Shown here piece by piece: positions 48,205-57,096 of a DNA stretch of 64,000 nucleotides; within the stretch, counting starts at the first letter, position 1; every line of letters begins with the position of its first letter. Origin of the DNA: Stenotrophomonas sp046736075 (GTDB lineage Bacteria > Pseudomonadota > Gammaproteobacteria > Xanthomonadales > Xanthomonadaceae). The notes beneath the pieces are model-generated. The model ran no database searches. It was given only the letters and a program-made list of their open reading frames with translations, and had not been told where the DNA came from. A program made the position numbers and the translations under genes. The stretch lies in the NCBI RefSeq assembly GCF_046736075.1, contig NZ_CP177163.1, forward strand, positions 3,596,001 through 3,660,000, read 5' to 3'.

Positions 48205-49269
48205 TTGAGAAAGGATTCGAAAGGAACGTTGGCCCGGCAGTGGGCCCTGCTGAACATGCTGCCGCCCGCGCCCCAGCGGATCACCGCCGGCGAGCTCGCC
48301 GACCGTCTCGCGTCGGACTACCCGATCACCAAGCGTTCGGTCGAACGCGACCTGCAGGCACTGTCGGCGGTGTTCCCGCTGGAATGCGACGAGCGCGAAC
48401 GCCCGTTCGGCTGGAGCTGGCAGCGCGATGCCAAGGCATTCTCGCTGCCGGGCATGTCGGCCATCCAGGCGGTGGTGCTGCTGACCGCCCGTGGCCATCT
48501 GCGCGATCTGCTGCCGCTGCACCAGTGGCGCGAGCTGGAGCCGCTGTTCCAGCAGGCCGAGCGCACCCTCGCCAAGGGACTCGGGCGCAGCGCGACCGCG
48601 CGCTGGGATGCCCGGGTGGCGCGCGTGGATGCCACCCAGCCGTTGATTCCGCCGCGCATCGACGACCAGGTTCTGCTCGCCGTGCACCAGGCGCTGTACG
48701 CCGGCCAGCAGCTGCAGGTGGACTACCTCGCGCGCGGCCGCGCGCAGGCACGGGTGCACGTCCTGCACCCCCTGGGCATCGTGCTGCGCGGCCCGATCAC
48801 CTACCTGGTCGCGCGCATCGACGGCAAACCCGCGCGCAGCATGCTGGCGCTGCACCGCATCGCCGCTGCGGTACGGCTGGATGCCGAGGCCGACAGTGGC
48901 GACGCCGCAGCCCTGGAGACCGCGCTGCCGCAGGTGGCGGCGGGCTTTGAACGGCACGGGCGGATCGCGCTGTCGCTGTGGGTCGACGCCGCACTGGGCC
49001 AGCACCTGGGCGAGGCGGCACTGGCGGTCGACCAGGTGCTGGCGCCCGATGCCGCCACCGGCGGCTTCCACCTGCATGCCGACGTTGAAGACACCTCGCA
49101 GCTGCGCTGGTGGCTGATGGGCCTGGGCCCCGCCGTGCAGGTGCTGGCCCCCGCCGCGCTCGCCGACGCGCTGCGCCTGCAGCACCTGCGCAGCGCCCTG
49201 CAGGGGCTGTCGCCCGACGCTGCGGCGCAGCTTGTCGCAGCCGCGTGTTCGGATGGCGTTCCTGGCTGA
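48205..49269 (+). CDS. WYL-domain transcriptional regulator
   Basis: A protein of about 354 residues. The N-terminal winged helix reads RITAGELADRLASDYPITKRSVERDLQALS (about residues 25-54). The middle WYL domain follows (VDYLARGRAQARVHVLHPLGIVLRGPITYLVARIDGK, about 171-208), and the C-terminal part has the WCX layout (FHLHADVEDTSQLRWWLMGLGPAVQVLAP). WYL proteins sense ligands, often nucleic acid fragments or nucleotides, and BrxR/CapW members repress phage-defence operons. The start is uncertain: GGAG at 48195-48198 favours the TTG at 48205, with GTG 48202 as alternative. The dynamin genes follow after 79 bases on the same strand. Confidence 0.88.
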   Translation: MRKDSKGTLARQWALLNMLPPAPQRITAGELADRLASDYPITKRSVERDLQALSAVFPLECDERERPFGWSWQRDAKAFSLPGMSAIQAVVLLTARGHLRDLLPLHQWRELEPLFQQAERTLAKGLGRSATARWDARVARVDATQPLIPPRIDDQVLLAVHQALYAGQQLQVDYLARGRAQARVHVLHPLGIVLRGPITYLVARIDGKPARSMLALHRIAAAVRLDAEADSGDAAALETALPQVAAGFERHGRIALSLWVDAALGQHLGEAALAVDQVLAPDAATGGFHLHADVEDTSQLRWWLMGLGPAVQVLAPAALADALRLQHLRSALQGLSPDAAAQLVAAACSDGVPG

Positions 49270-49348
49270 TCCTGCGGGCGCCGCGTGGGTCGGCGCCTCC
49301 CCATTCCCTTTCCCGGTTCTTCTGCAACGCATGAAAAAGGACAGTCAC

Positions 49349-51547
49349 GTGACCACCGACCTGCAATCGCCGACGGATATCTATCGGCACGTCGCACGCG
49401 ACGTCGAAGGTATTCTCACCCGCTTCGACGTCCCGTCCACCCACCCGCAGCTCGAGGCGCATACCCGCGCTGCGGTGGCGCTGCTGGCCGATTTCCGCCA
49501 GCGCATCGACGAGCAGGTGCAGGCGCTGGACCGCAATGCGGAATGGGATGCCTTCACCATCGCCTTCTATGGCGAGACCAATGCCGGCAAGTCCACCCTC
49601 ATCGAAGCGCTGCGGATCGCGCTCGGCGAAGCCAGCAAACGCGATGCACAGCAGGCGTTCGACCAGTTCCAGCGCGAGCACGGGCTGAGCGAAGCCGACA
49701 TCGCCGCGCTGGAGGCGCGCATTGACGAGGCACGGCACGCGCTGGCCGCGCTGCAGGCCGGGCAGGAGACGGCCATGATCCAGTACGACTCGCGCCAGAC
49801 CGCGCTGCTGGACGACATCGCCGCCTTGCAGGCCGAGGCCGCAGCGGCGCCCGCACCCTCCTGGTGGGCGCGCATGCTGGGCGTGTTTCGCCGTACGCCG
49901 AAGGACACCCGCCTGGACGATGCCCAGCAGCGGCTGGCCGAGGTGAACGGCGAGCGCGAGGCGGCGCGGCAGGCGCAGCAGACCCGCCTGGCGGAGGTGC
50001 AGCAGCGGCTGTCGGAGGACGAGCAGCGGCAGGCGGGCCTGGGCAAGTCACTGCAGCAGCTGGCCGCCTACGCCGATGGCGGCATCATCGGCGACGGGCG
50101 CTCGGATTTCACCGTCGCCACCGGACGCTTCGCCTTTGAAGCCAACGGGCAGTCGTTCGTGCTGCTGGACGTGCCGGGCATCGAAGGCGACGAGGCCAAG
50201 GTCCACGACCACATCGACAGCGCGGTACAGACCGCGCACGCCGTGTTCTACGTCACCGGCAAGCCGACCGCGCCGCAGAAGGGCGAGGCGGGGCGCCCCG
50301 GCACGCTGGAGAAGATCGAGCGCCATCTGGGGCCGCAGACCGAAGTCTGGACCCTGTACAACAAGCGCGTGACCAACCCGATGCAGCTGCAGGCGGCCCG
50401 GCTCACCAGCGACGACGAGGAGGCCAGCCTGGCCGACCTGGACGGGCGCGTGGCCAGCGTGCTGGTTGACCAGTACCGCGGCAGCCGCACGGTCAGCGCG
50501 CATCCCGCCTTCCTGGCCAATGCACGGCATCTGGTGCCCGGCTCGGACAATGCGCGCAACCAGCGCAAGTTCCTGGACCGGATGGATGCCGATGAACTGC
50601 GGCAGCGCAGCGGCTTTGCCGACTTCCAGTCGTTCCTGACCACCGAGCTGGTGGACGACTGCAAGGCCAAGATCCAGCGGTCCAATTTCAACAAGGCGCG
50701 CGAGGTGGTGGACACCGTCGCGGCGAGCATCGCCACGCTGCAGCAGGAGCGGTTCCAGCCGCTGTCCACCAGCCTGGCCCAGGACGCCGACGGCGCCGTG
50801 CGCCAGATGGGCCTTGCGGTGAAGTCGATGCGGGCGCGGCTGCGCGACAAGGGCCGGTCCAGTATTGCCCGTTACACGGTGCGCGTACGCGAGCACATGT
50901 ACGCCTACATCGAGGGCGACCACGGCAATGACGTGGTCGCCAGTGTGCTGGAGGACTGCATGGAGCGGGAAGCCAACCAGCTCGTGGAGGATGTCGGCGT
51001 TGCGATGGCCGCACAGCGCGAGCGCCTCGAGCAGGAGATCGCCTCGATCATCGAGACGTTCCAGCATCAGGCCGAGGAACTGCTCGACGCGTGCCGCGGC
51101 ATGTCCGTGGGCGGCCTGGGCAGCCGCATCGACCTGAAGTTCAACATCGATCACGGCATTCAGATCGGCAGCCTCATCGCCACGCTGATCGGTGGCGCTG
51201 CGCTGTTCTGGACCCCGGTGGGCTGGCTGCTGATGATCCCGTCCGCGCTGACGCTGGCGTTCTCGGCCTACAAGGCGATCCGTGGGTTCTTCAGCAGCGA
51301 ATTCCGCCAGACGCAGCAGCGCAAGACCGTGGACGAGAACATCGCCAATGCAGCCGATCAGCTCAAGCGCCGCCTTGAGGACGGGCTGACCGAGGCCTTC
51401 GCCGAGCTGGATACGGTGGTTGCCGGTATCCAGGCGTCCCTGCGCGCGCCGGTCGAGCAGGTGGACCACCTCAACCAGGTGCTGATCGCATCGACCCGCA
51501 ACCTGCAGCAGCTCTCCTCCCGGATCCACGCACAAGGAACCCTCTGA
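49349..51547 (+). CDS. Dynamin-like GTPase, LeoBC-like
   Basis: A 732-residue large GTPase. The GTG at 49349 is chosen because AAAAAGGA lies seven bases upstream; an ATG at 49331 has no such site. G1 is GETNAGKS (residues 75-82), then comes a coiled-coil insertion (about 100-240, Gln/Ala/Arg-rich), G3 DVPG (274-277) and a G4-like NKRV (338-341). A long helical stalk follows, then two hydrophobic helices (about 605-650: GSLIATLIGGAALFW, WLLMIPSALTLAF) that would insert in membrane, as the paddle of bacterial dynamins. A G domain interrupted by a long helical insert, beside a LeoA-like gene, is the LeoBC pattern. It overlaps the next gene by one base. Confidence 0.82.
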   Translation: MTTDLQSPTDIYRHVARDVEGILTRFDVPSTHPQLEAHTRAAVALLADFRQRIDEQVQALDRNAEWDAFTIAFYGETNAGKSTLIEALRIALGEASKRDAQQAFDQFQREHGLSEADIAALEARIDEARHALAALQAGQETAMIQYDSRQTALLDDIAALQAEAAAAPAPSWWARMLGVFRRTPKDTRLDDAQQRLAEVNGEREAARQAQQTRLAEVQQRLSEDEQRQAGLGKSLQQLAAYADGGIIGDGRSDFTVATGRFAFEANGQSFVLLDVPGIEGDEAKVHDHIDSAVQTAHAVFYVTGKPTAPQKGEAGRPGTLEKIERHLGPQTEVWTLYNKRVTNPMQLQAARLTSDDEEASLADLDGRVASVLVDQYRGSRTVSAHPAFLANARHLVPGSDNARNQRKFLDRMDADELRQRSGFADFQSFLTTELVDDCKAKIQRSNFNKAREVVDTVAASIATLQQERFQPLSTSLAQDADGAVRQMGLAVKSMRARLRDKGRSSIARYTVRVREHMYAYIEGDHGNDVVASVLEDCMEREANQLVEDVGVAMAAQRERLEQEIASIIETFQHQAEELLDACRGMSVGGLGSRIDLKFNIDHGIQIGSLIATLIGGAALFWTPVGWLLMIPSALTLAFSAYKAIRGFFSSEFRQTQQRKTVDENIANAADQLKRRLEDGLTEAFAELDTVVAGIQASLRAPVEQVDHLNQVLIASTRNLQQLSSRIHAQGTL

Positions 51548-53256
51548 TGGAAACCACGTTGAGCGCCTTCAAGGCGCAGCAGTCCCAGGCCAGCGATGTG
51601 CTGGGCAAGTTGATCCAGTTCCTTGAGCGCGGCAGCGCGCTGGGCATCGCGCTGGAGCCGTCGGTGATCGACAAGCTCGCGGCCGTCCGCGACGGCATCG
51701 CCGGCGAGAAGCTCAAGGTCGCCCTGATCGGCGGGTTCTCCGAAGGCAAGACCTCCATCGCGGCGGCGTGGCTGGAGCAGCTCGACGAGGCGAGCATGAA
51801 GATCAGCCACCAGGAGTCCTCCAACGAGGTGAAGGTCTATGACGTCGGCGACGACTTCACGTTGATCGACACGCCGGGGTTGTTCGGCTTCAAGGACCGT
51901 ATCAGCGCCGACACCCATGAGGTCGAGAAGTACAAGGACATCACCCGCCGCTACGTCAGCCAGGCGCACCTGGTGCTGTACGTGATGAACTCGGTCAACC
52001 CGGTCAAGGAAAGCCACCGCGACGAGCTGAACTGGCTGTTCCGCACGCTGGACCTGCTGCCGCGCACGGTGTTCGTGCTGAGCCGCTTCGATGACGTGGC
52101 CGACGTCGAGGACGAGCAGAGCTACCAGGCGGCGTTGGCGATCAAGCGCGACAACGTCGCCGGACGTCTGACCGACCTGCTCGCGCTGGACGCGGCCGAG
52201 CGCACCGACCTGTCGATCGTGGCGGTGGCGGCCAATCCCTTCGACATGGGGCTGCCGCACTGGCTGTCGCAGCTGGACACCTACCATCGGCTGTCGCGCA
52301 TTGCCATGCTGCAGCAGGAAACCCGCCAGCGCATCGCGCGCAGCGGCGGGGCGGTAGCGTTGGTGGAAGACGCCCGCCGCAGTGTGATCCGCGACGTGCT
52401 GGACAAGCAGCTGCCGGTGGCCCGGCAGAACGATGCGCGCATCGCCGAGGAGCTGCAGCGCACCGAAGCGCTGTCTGTGCGCATGAACCAGCAGCTTGTC
52501 CAGGCCAAGGGCGATGTCTCCGAAACGCTGATCGAGCTGCGGCGCTTCGTTGCCGATTTCTTCGCCGGACTGATCCTGCAGGCCAAGGGCGTGGACCGCC
52601 AGACCTTCACCGACTTCTACGAGCGCGAGATCGGCGCTGACGGCATCATGCTGTCCACGCATCTGCAGAACGAGTTCGAGCAGCGCGTGAAGGGTGTCAA
52701 CCTGCAGATGGCCAAGGTCCAGCTCGACCTGGATACCGAGGTCAACCACATCAATGCGGTGATGCGCGATATGGGCAAGCAGGGCCTGCAGTACGTGCTG
52801 AAGGGCAACCTGATCAACAACGGTTCGGTACTGGCCGCGCGCGATGGCATCGTGGGGGCGGCCAAGGCGCTGGGCATGGACGGCGTGGGCAAGGCGCTCA
52901 AGTTCAAGCCGTGGGGCGCGGTCAAGTTCGCCAAGGCCGCCAATGGCGCGCTGGTGTTCGTGGGCGCCGCGATGGAGATCTGGGACAGCTGGAACGAAGC
53001 CCAGCGCGAGAAGGCCTTCCAGACGCTCATCGCAACGATGGTGACCTCGTTCGAGGACCAGCGCGCAGACCTGCTGACGATGCTGCAGGGCGAGCAGGCC
53101 GTGCCCAACCTGTTCCCGGACTACCAGGAACTGGAGGCCAGCGTACAGGTCGTGCAGGCCGAGACGGCGGTGGTCAAGGAGCGTCGTCAGCAGTTCCAGG
53201 CCTGGAACGAGGAAGCGCTCGCGCTCGAAGCCGAGTTCAAACGCCTGCCCAACTGA
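51547..53256 (+). CDS. Dynamin-like GTPase, LeoA-like
   Basis: A 569-residue GTPase starting with ATG on the last base of the previous stop (TGATG). G1 is GGFSEGKTS (residues 62-70), G3 DTPG (108-111) and G4 the variant SRFD (179-182). The GGFSEGKTS loop and overall length resemble LeoA of enterotoxigenic Escherichia coli. The C-terminal third is a helical bundle with an amphipathic segment (GKALKFKPWGAVKFAKAANGALVFVGAAMEIW, about 440-470) that may touch membranes. Leo proteins have been linked to toxin vesicle release and, more recently, are listed among phage-defence dynamins; function here is inferred. Confidence 0.82.
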   Translation: METTLSAFKAQQSQASDVLGKLIQFLERGSALGIALEPSVIDKLAAVRDGIAGEKLKVALIGGFSEGKTSIAAAWLEQLDEASMKISHQESSNEVKVYDVGDDFTLIDTPGLFGFKDRISADTHEVEKYKDITRRYVSQAHLVLYVMNSVNPVKESHRDELNWLFRTLDLLPRTVFVLSRFDDVADVEDEQSYQAALAIKRDNVAGRLTDLLALDAAERTDLSIVAVAANPFDMGLPHWLSQLDTYHRLSRIAMLQQETRQRIARSGGAVALVEDARRSVIRDVLDKQLPVARQNDARIAEELQRTEALSVRMNQQLVQAKGDVSETLIELRRFVADFFAGLILQAKGVDRQTFTDFYEREIGADGIMLSTHLQNEFEQRVKGVNLQMAKVQLDLDTEVNHINAVMRDMGKQGLQYVLKGNLINNGSVLAARDGIVGAAKALGMDGVGKALKFKPWGAVKFAKAANGALVFVGAAMEIWDSWNEAQREKAFQTLIATMVTSFEDQRADLLTMLQGEQAVPNLFPDYQELEASVQVVQAETAVVKERRQQFQAWNEEALALEAEFKRLPN

Positions 53257-53345
53257 GGCGGCGTGCGGGCCGGTGGCGCTGCGACGCAGATCGTCGCGCC
53301 ACCGGGCCACGATACAGGCTCCTCCAACGCAGTAAAGGAAGCGCC

Positions 53346-53444
53346 ATGTTGAAGAATGCCCTTGCCCTGGTCGGTTTGTGGGTCGTGATCGCCAAGACCC
53401 AGGCGTTGATCGAACGGGTCCGCGATGAAGCGGCGTCCGACTGA
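53346..53444 (+). CDS. 32-residue single-helix membrane microprotein after the dynamin pair
   Basis: A short gene with AAAGGA six bases before its ATG. The product is one hydrophobic helix (LKNALALVGLWVVIAK, residues 2-17) followed by a charged amphipathic tail (TQALIERVRDEAASD). It lies 89 bases after the LeoA-like stop on the same strand. No homologue is known to me. The clean ribosome site, helix plus charged tail and operon position argue that it is real; its role with the dynamins is a guess. Confidence 0.55.
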   Translation: MLKNALALVGLWVVIAKTQALIERVRDEAASD

Positions 53445-53465
53445 CCGCGAGGCCTCGGGACCCAC

Positions 53466-53660
53466 ATGATCCGTCCGCCCGCCCGCATGTACTTCTGCCC
53501 CGCCTGCCGCTGGTTCCGCTGGGTACGCCCGCGCAGCGATTGCCTGCTGGAGGGTGTGGACGTTGTCCGCCGCTGTCCCCGCTGCGCGTCGAGCGTCATG
53601 GCCCTCGGCGGTGACTGGCGCAGCCTGCTGTCGCGCTGGCTGCGCCGTCGAGCACGTTGA
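53466..53660 (+). CDS. 64-residue zinc-ribbon protein
   Basis: A small basic protein (about 12 arginines, pI clearly high) with FCPAC (residues about 10-14) and RCPRC (about 36-40), two CxxC knuckles that make a zinc ribbon. Between them is RWVRPRSDCLLEGVDVV and at the end an Arg-rich helix (RSLLSRWLRRRAR), which suggests nucleic acid or acidic membrane contact. It starts 21 bases after the microprotein stop and is the last gene on this strand before the convergent cyclase. Weak ribosome site. Could belong to the dynamin operon or be a conserved orphan. Confidence 0.55.
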   Translation: MIRPPARMYFCPACRWFRWVRPRSDCLLEGVDVVRRCPRCASSVMALGGDWRSLLSRWLRRRAR

Positions 53661-53669
53661 CGGCCCGGC

Positions 53670-55115
53670 TCAACCTCGCTGCAGGCCGCGGCGGCCGGGC
53701 GGTTCGGGCAGGTCGTCACTGGCCAGCACAACCCGGTTGCGGCCGCGCTTTTTTGCCTCGTACATGGCCGCATCGGCGCGGGCCATCAACCGCTCGTAAT
53801 CCGGATGGCCATCGTGCGCGGCCACGCCGATGCTGGCGGTAAGCGCCAGCGCCTGGCCATCGGCGAGCTGCGCCGGGGTCTGCGCGATGTGCTTGCGCAG
53901 GTTCTCGGCGATCACCTCGGCCTGTGCGGCCGTGGCCGCGACCAGCACCACCACGAACTCCTCGCCGCCGTAGCGGAACAGGTAGTCGCTCCCACGGGTG
54001 AGCTGTCCGAGCAGGGCGGCCACATGCTGCAGGGCGCGGTCGCCGCCGTCATGGCCGTGCGCATCGTTGATCGCCTTGAAGTGGTCCAGGTCCAGCAGCA
54101 GCACCGAGAACGGAGTGTGGGTGCTGTTGGCCAGTTCGATTTCCCGGCGCAGCACCGTCGGCAGGAAGCGCCGGTTGAGCAGATTGGTCAGCGCGTCGCT
54201 GCCCGCATCCAGCTCACCGATGCGTTCGAACAGCATGCTCATCAGCGTGCGGATGCGTGCCAGCTGCTCGCGGATGCCCTGCAGGGCGGTGAAACGAGCG
54301 CCCACGTCGGCGTGTGCCTGCGCGGCGCGCAACTGCGCATCCACGGTGGCGATCAGGGCACCCACCTGCGCGGTTTCGCTGCTTTCGCCGAAGCTGGGAA
54401 TGCCCTTGTGGGTGAACCACAGGCCGAATTCGGAGTGCGCCAGATCGACGGTGTCGGTCTCGCTGGCCTGGCTGGCGATGGCGTAGAGCAGCGCGTTTTC
54501 CCAGTCGAGCAGCAACGCACGCTGGCGCTCGCGCTCGGTGCTGACGTTCTGCACCAGCGAGAACAGGCGGTAGGCCGCATCGGTACGCGAGGAGCGCTCG
54601 CGCGCATGCGTGTACGCCAGGGTCATGCCTTCCAGCGCGATGTCGACCGACGCGCTCAGGCAGGCGATCGCCTGGAACGCGACTTCGCTGTTGGGCGCCT
54701 GTGCCACGATGCGTTCGAACAGACGCTGCTTGAGCACCCGTGCGCCGCGTGTGACCAGATCCACCGGAATGCCCACGCGCGCATGCACGTCGCCAATCAC
54801 CCGCTGCGCCGCCACCAGGGCCGGGATGCTGGCCGGGGTCGCGGTGAGCAACTGGGACAACCAGCGCTGCATGGCCGGCTTCAGGCGCAGGCGGACCTGG
54901 TCGTGCGACAGGAACCGGCTGGCGCGCGGATCTTCCAGCAGCACGTCGTAGAAGTGGTGGGCCAGCTCCGGCGGCGAATCGGCGGCCAGTGCGCACAGCA
55001 GCGACGCGGCCTCCGTGCCGGTGGACTGGAGGGTATGTTGCCAGGCATCGGCCAGCGGTCGGCTGGCCTCGTCCAGGTTTGGAACGTTATCCACGATGAT
55101 TGCTCTTCCCGCCAC
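53670..55115 (-). CDS. Globin-coupled diguanylate cyclase (DosC-like)
   Basis: A 481-residue c-di-GMP synthase. Residues about 40-170 form a globin-coupled sensor: HHFYDVLLEDPRASRFLS and the heme-ligand region GDVHARVGIPVDLV with His111 as likely proximal ligand, as in E. coli DosC. A helical linker (about 180-310) follows. The GGDEF domain has DLDHFKAINDAHGHDGGD and the active loop GGEEF (383-387), with RGSD five residues before it as product-inhibition site. It should make c-di-GMP in response to oxygen. It converges with the zinc-ribbon gene (9 bases). Confidence 0.9.
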   Translation of the reverse strand: MAGRAIIVDNVPNLDEASRPLADAWQHTLQSTGTEAASLLCALAADSPPELAHHFYDVLLEDPRASRFLSHDQVRLRLKPAMQRWLSQLLTATPASIPALVAAQRVIGDVHARVGIPVDLVTRGARVLKQRLFERIVAQAPNSEVAFQAIACLSASVDIALEGMTLAYTHARERSSRTDAAYRLFSLVQNVSTERERQRALLLDWENALLYAIASQASETDTVDLAHSEFGLWFTHKGIPSFGESSETAQVGALIATVDAQLRAAQAHADVGARFTALQGIREQLARIRTLMSMLFERIGELDAGSDALTNLLNRRFLPTVLRREIELANSTHTPFSVLLLDLDHFKAINDAHGHDGGDRALQHVAALLGQLTRGSDYLFRYGGEEFVVVLVAATAAQAEVIAENLRKHIAQTPAQLADGQALALTASIGVAAHDGHPDYERLMARADAAMYEAKKRGRNRVVLASDDLPEPPGRRGLQRG

Positions 55116-55242
55116 ACAGGCCGTCGAACCTTAGCGGCCGTGCGCAGCTGTAATGAAGTTACAGAATGAACGCAGGCACAAGTGTAATAGTCTCCGCCGC
55201 ACGCCCTGCTTAACCTGCGCCCATTGTTCCGGAGGTACTGTC

Positions 55243-56268
55243 ATGGCCCACGATCACGATCACCTGCCCAGCGAGATCCGCCACGAGAAGCCGTTGTGGT
55301 GGGCGCTCGGGTTGACCACCACCTTCCTGCTGGTCGAGGTGGCCGGCGCCTTCTGGACCAACAGCCTGGCGCTGTTGTCCGATGCGGCACACATGGCCAC
55401 CGATACGCTGGCGCTGATGATCGCGCTGGTGGCGGTGCGGCTCAGCCGCCGCCCCCCCGATGCCAAGCGCACCTACGGCTACGCGCGGCTGGAAGCGCTG
55501 GGCGCGATGATCAATGGCGGCATGCTGTTCGTGGTGGCCGGCTACATCCTGTACGAGGCGATCGAACGGTTCCGCACGCCGCAGGAGATCGCCTCCACCG
55601 GCATGCTGGTGATCGCCGCGTTCGGCCTGGTCATCAACCTGATCTCGATGCGCCTGCTGCGTGCTGGCAGCGGCGAGAGCCTCAATGTGAAGGGCGCCTA
55701 CCTGGAGGTCTGGGCGGACATGCTCGGCTCGGTGGCGGTGATCCTGGGCGCGCTGCTGATCCAGTGGACCGGCTGGAAGCCGATCGACCCGATCCTGGCG
55801 GTGCTGATCGGGCTGTGGGTGCTGCCGCGCACCTGGGTGCTGATGCGCGAGGCGATCAACGTGCTGCTGGAAGGCGTGCCCAAGGGCATGGACGTGGCCG
55901 CGGTGCGCACCGCGCTGTGCAGCCACGATGGCGTGGTGGATGTGCACGACCTGCATGTGTGGGCGCTGGCATCGAGCACGCCGGCGCTGACCGCGCACGT
56001 GGTGATGGGCACCGGCGTGGACCCGGACCGCCTGCGCCGTGAGCTGGGTGAGACGCTGCACGAACGCTTCGGCATCGACCATGTGACCCTGCAGATCGAA
56101 GCCGACCACTGCGGGGATGCCTGCAGCGTGGGTACGCCGCGACCTGCCCATGCCGACGATCATGAGGGCCACGACCACGACCACGGCACGCATGCCCACG
56201 GCGCCGCAGGCGAGCGCCGCCGCAGCGGCCCGGACGCGCAGGGCCACCACGGCCACCCGCACCCCTGA
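55243..56268 (+). CDS. Cation diffusion facilitator (CzcD/ZitB-like) metal efflux protein
   Basis: A 341-residue exporter of zinc or similar divalent cations. Six membrane helices lie within residues 15-210, with the metal-site SDAAHMATD (about 44-52) in helix 2 and a second site in LEVWADMLGS in helix 5. A cytoplasmic C-terminal domain (VDVHDLHVWALASSTPALTAHVV, about 233-255) is typical of the family. The tail is histidine-rich (HEGHDHDHGTHAHG, HHGHPHP) and probably buffers metal. A strong GGAGGT site stands before the ATG. Single gene. Confidence 0.93.
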   Translation: MAHDHDHLPSEIRHEKPLWWALGLTTTFLLVEVAGAFWTNSLALLSDAAHMATDTLALMIALVAVRLSRRPPDAKRTYGYARLEALGAMINGGMLFVVAGYILYEAIERFRTPQEIASTGMLVIAAFGLVINLISMRLLRAGSGESLNVKGAYLEVWADMLGSVAVILGALLIQWTGWKPIDPILAVLIGLWVLPRTWVLMREAINVLLEGVPKGMDVAAVRTALCSHDGVVDVHDLHVWALASSTPALTAHVVMGTGVDPDRLRRELGETLHERFGIDHVTLQIEADHCGDACSVGTPRPAHADDHEGHDHDHGTHAHGAAGERRRSGPDAQGHHGHPHP

Positions 56269-56346
56269 CCGCCGCGCGCGCAGGCGGGCCGGGCGGGGTT
56301 GCCGCTACAATGCCCGCCTGCCTTGCCATCTGTCGGAGATACTGCA

Positions 56347-57096
56347 GTGACCCGTAAACTCGTACTGTTGCGCCACGGCCAGAGCCAGTGGAACCTGGAC
56401 AACCGCTTCACCGGTTGGGTGGACGTGGAACTGACCGAGCAGGGGCGCCGCGAGGCTGCCGCCGCCGGCCGTCTGATGCGCGAGGAAGGCCTGCAGTTCG
56501 ATGTGGCGCACACCTCGGTGCTCAAGCGCGCCATCCACACGCTGCAGGGCGCGCTGGCCGAGCTGGACCAGGACTGGCTGCCGGTCAGCAAGAGCTGGCG
56601 CCTGAACGAGCGTCATTACGGCGGCCTGCAGGGCCTGGACAAGGCCGAGACGGCTGCCAGGCATGGCGAGGACCAGGTCAAGATCTGGCGCCGCTCCTAC
56701 GACATCCCGCCGCCGGCGATGGACATCGAGGACCCGGGCCACCCGATCCACGACCGCCGCTACGCCGGTCTGGACCGCAACGCGCTGCCGGGCACCGAAT
56801 CGCTGGCGACCACGCTGGACCGCGTGCTGCCGTACTGGTTCGACGCGATCGCCCCGCAGCTCAAGGACGGCAAGACCGTGCTGGTCACCGCGCATGGCAA
56901 CTCGCTGCGCGCGCTGTACAAGTACCTCAACAACGTCTCGCAGGAAGCCATCTTGGAGCTCAACATCCCGACCGGCATCCCGCTGCTGTTCGAGTTGAAC
57001 GATGACCTGAGCGTGCAGTCGTTCCGTTACCTCGGCGACCCGGAAGCGGCACGCAAGGCTGCCGAGGCCGTGGCCAACCAGGGCAAGGCGAAGTAA
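56347..57096 (+). CDS. gpmA: 2,3-bisphosphoglycerate-dependent phosphoglycerate mutase
   Basis: A 249-residue glycolytic enzyme interconverting 3- and 2-phosphoglycerate. The start KLVLLRHGQSQWNLDNRFTGW contains the phosphohistidine motif RHG (His11); the rest of the active site is in ERHYGGLQGLDK and VLVTAHGNSLRAL. GTG start with GGAGAT seven bases upstream; the frame extends upstream without a better signal. TACAAT at 56306-56311 may be its -10 box. Followed by a cluster of repeat elements. Confidence 0.95.
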   Translation: MTRKLVLLRHGQSQWNLDNRFTGWVDVELTEQGRREAAAAGRLMREEGLQFDVAHTSVLKRAIHTLQGALAELDQDWLPVSKSWRLNERHYGGLQGLDKAETAARHGEDQVKIWRRSYDIPPPAMDIEDPGHPIHDRRYAGLDRNALPGTESLATTLDRVLPYWFDAIAPQLKDGKTVLVTAHGNSLRALYKYLNNVSQEAILELNIPTGIPLLFELNDDLSVQSFRYLGDPEAARKAAEAVANQGKAK

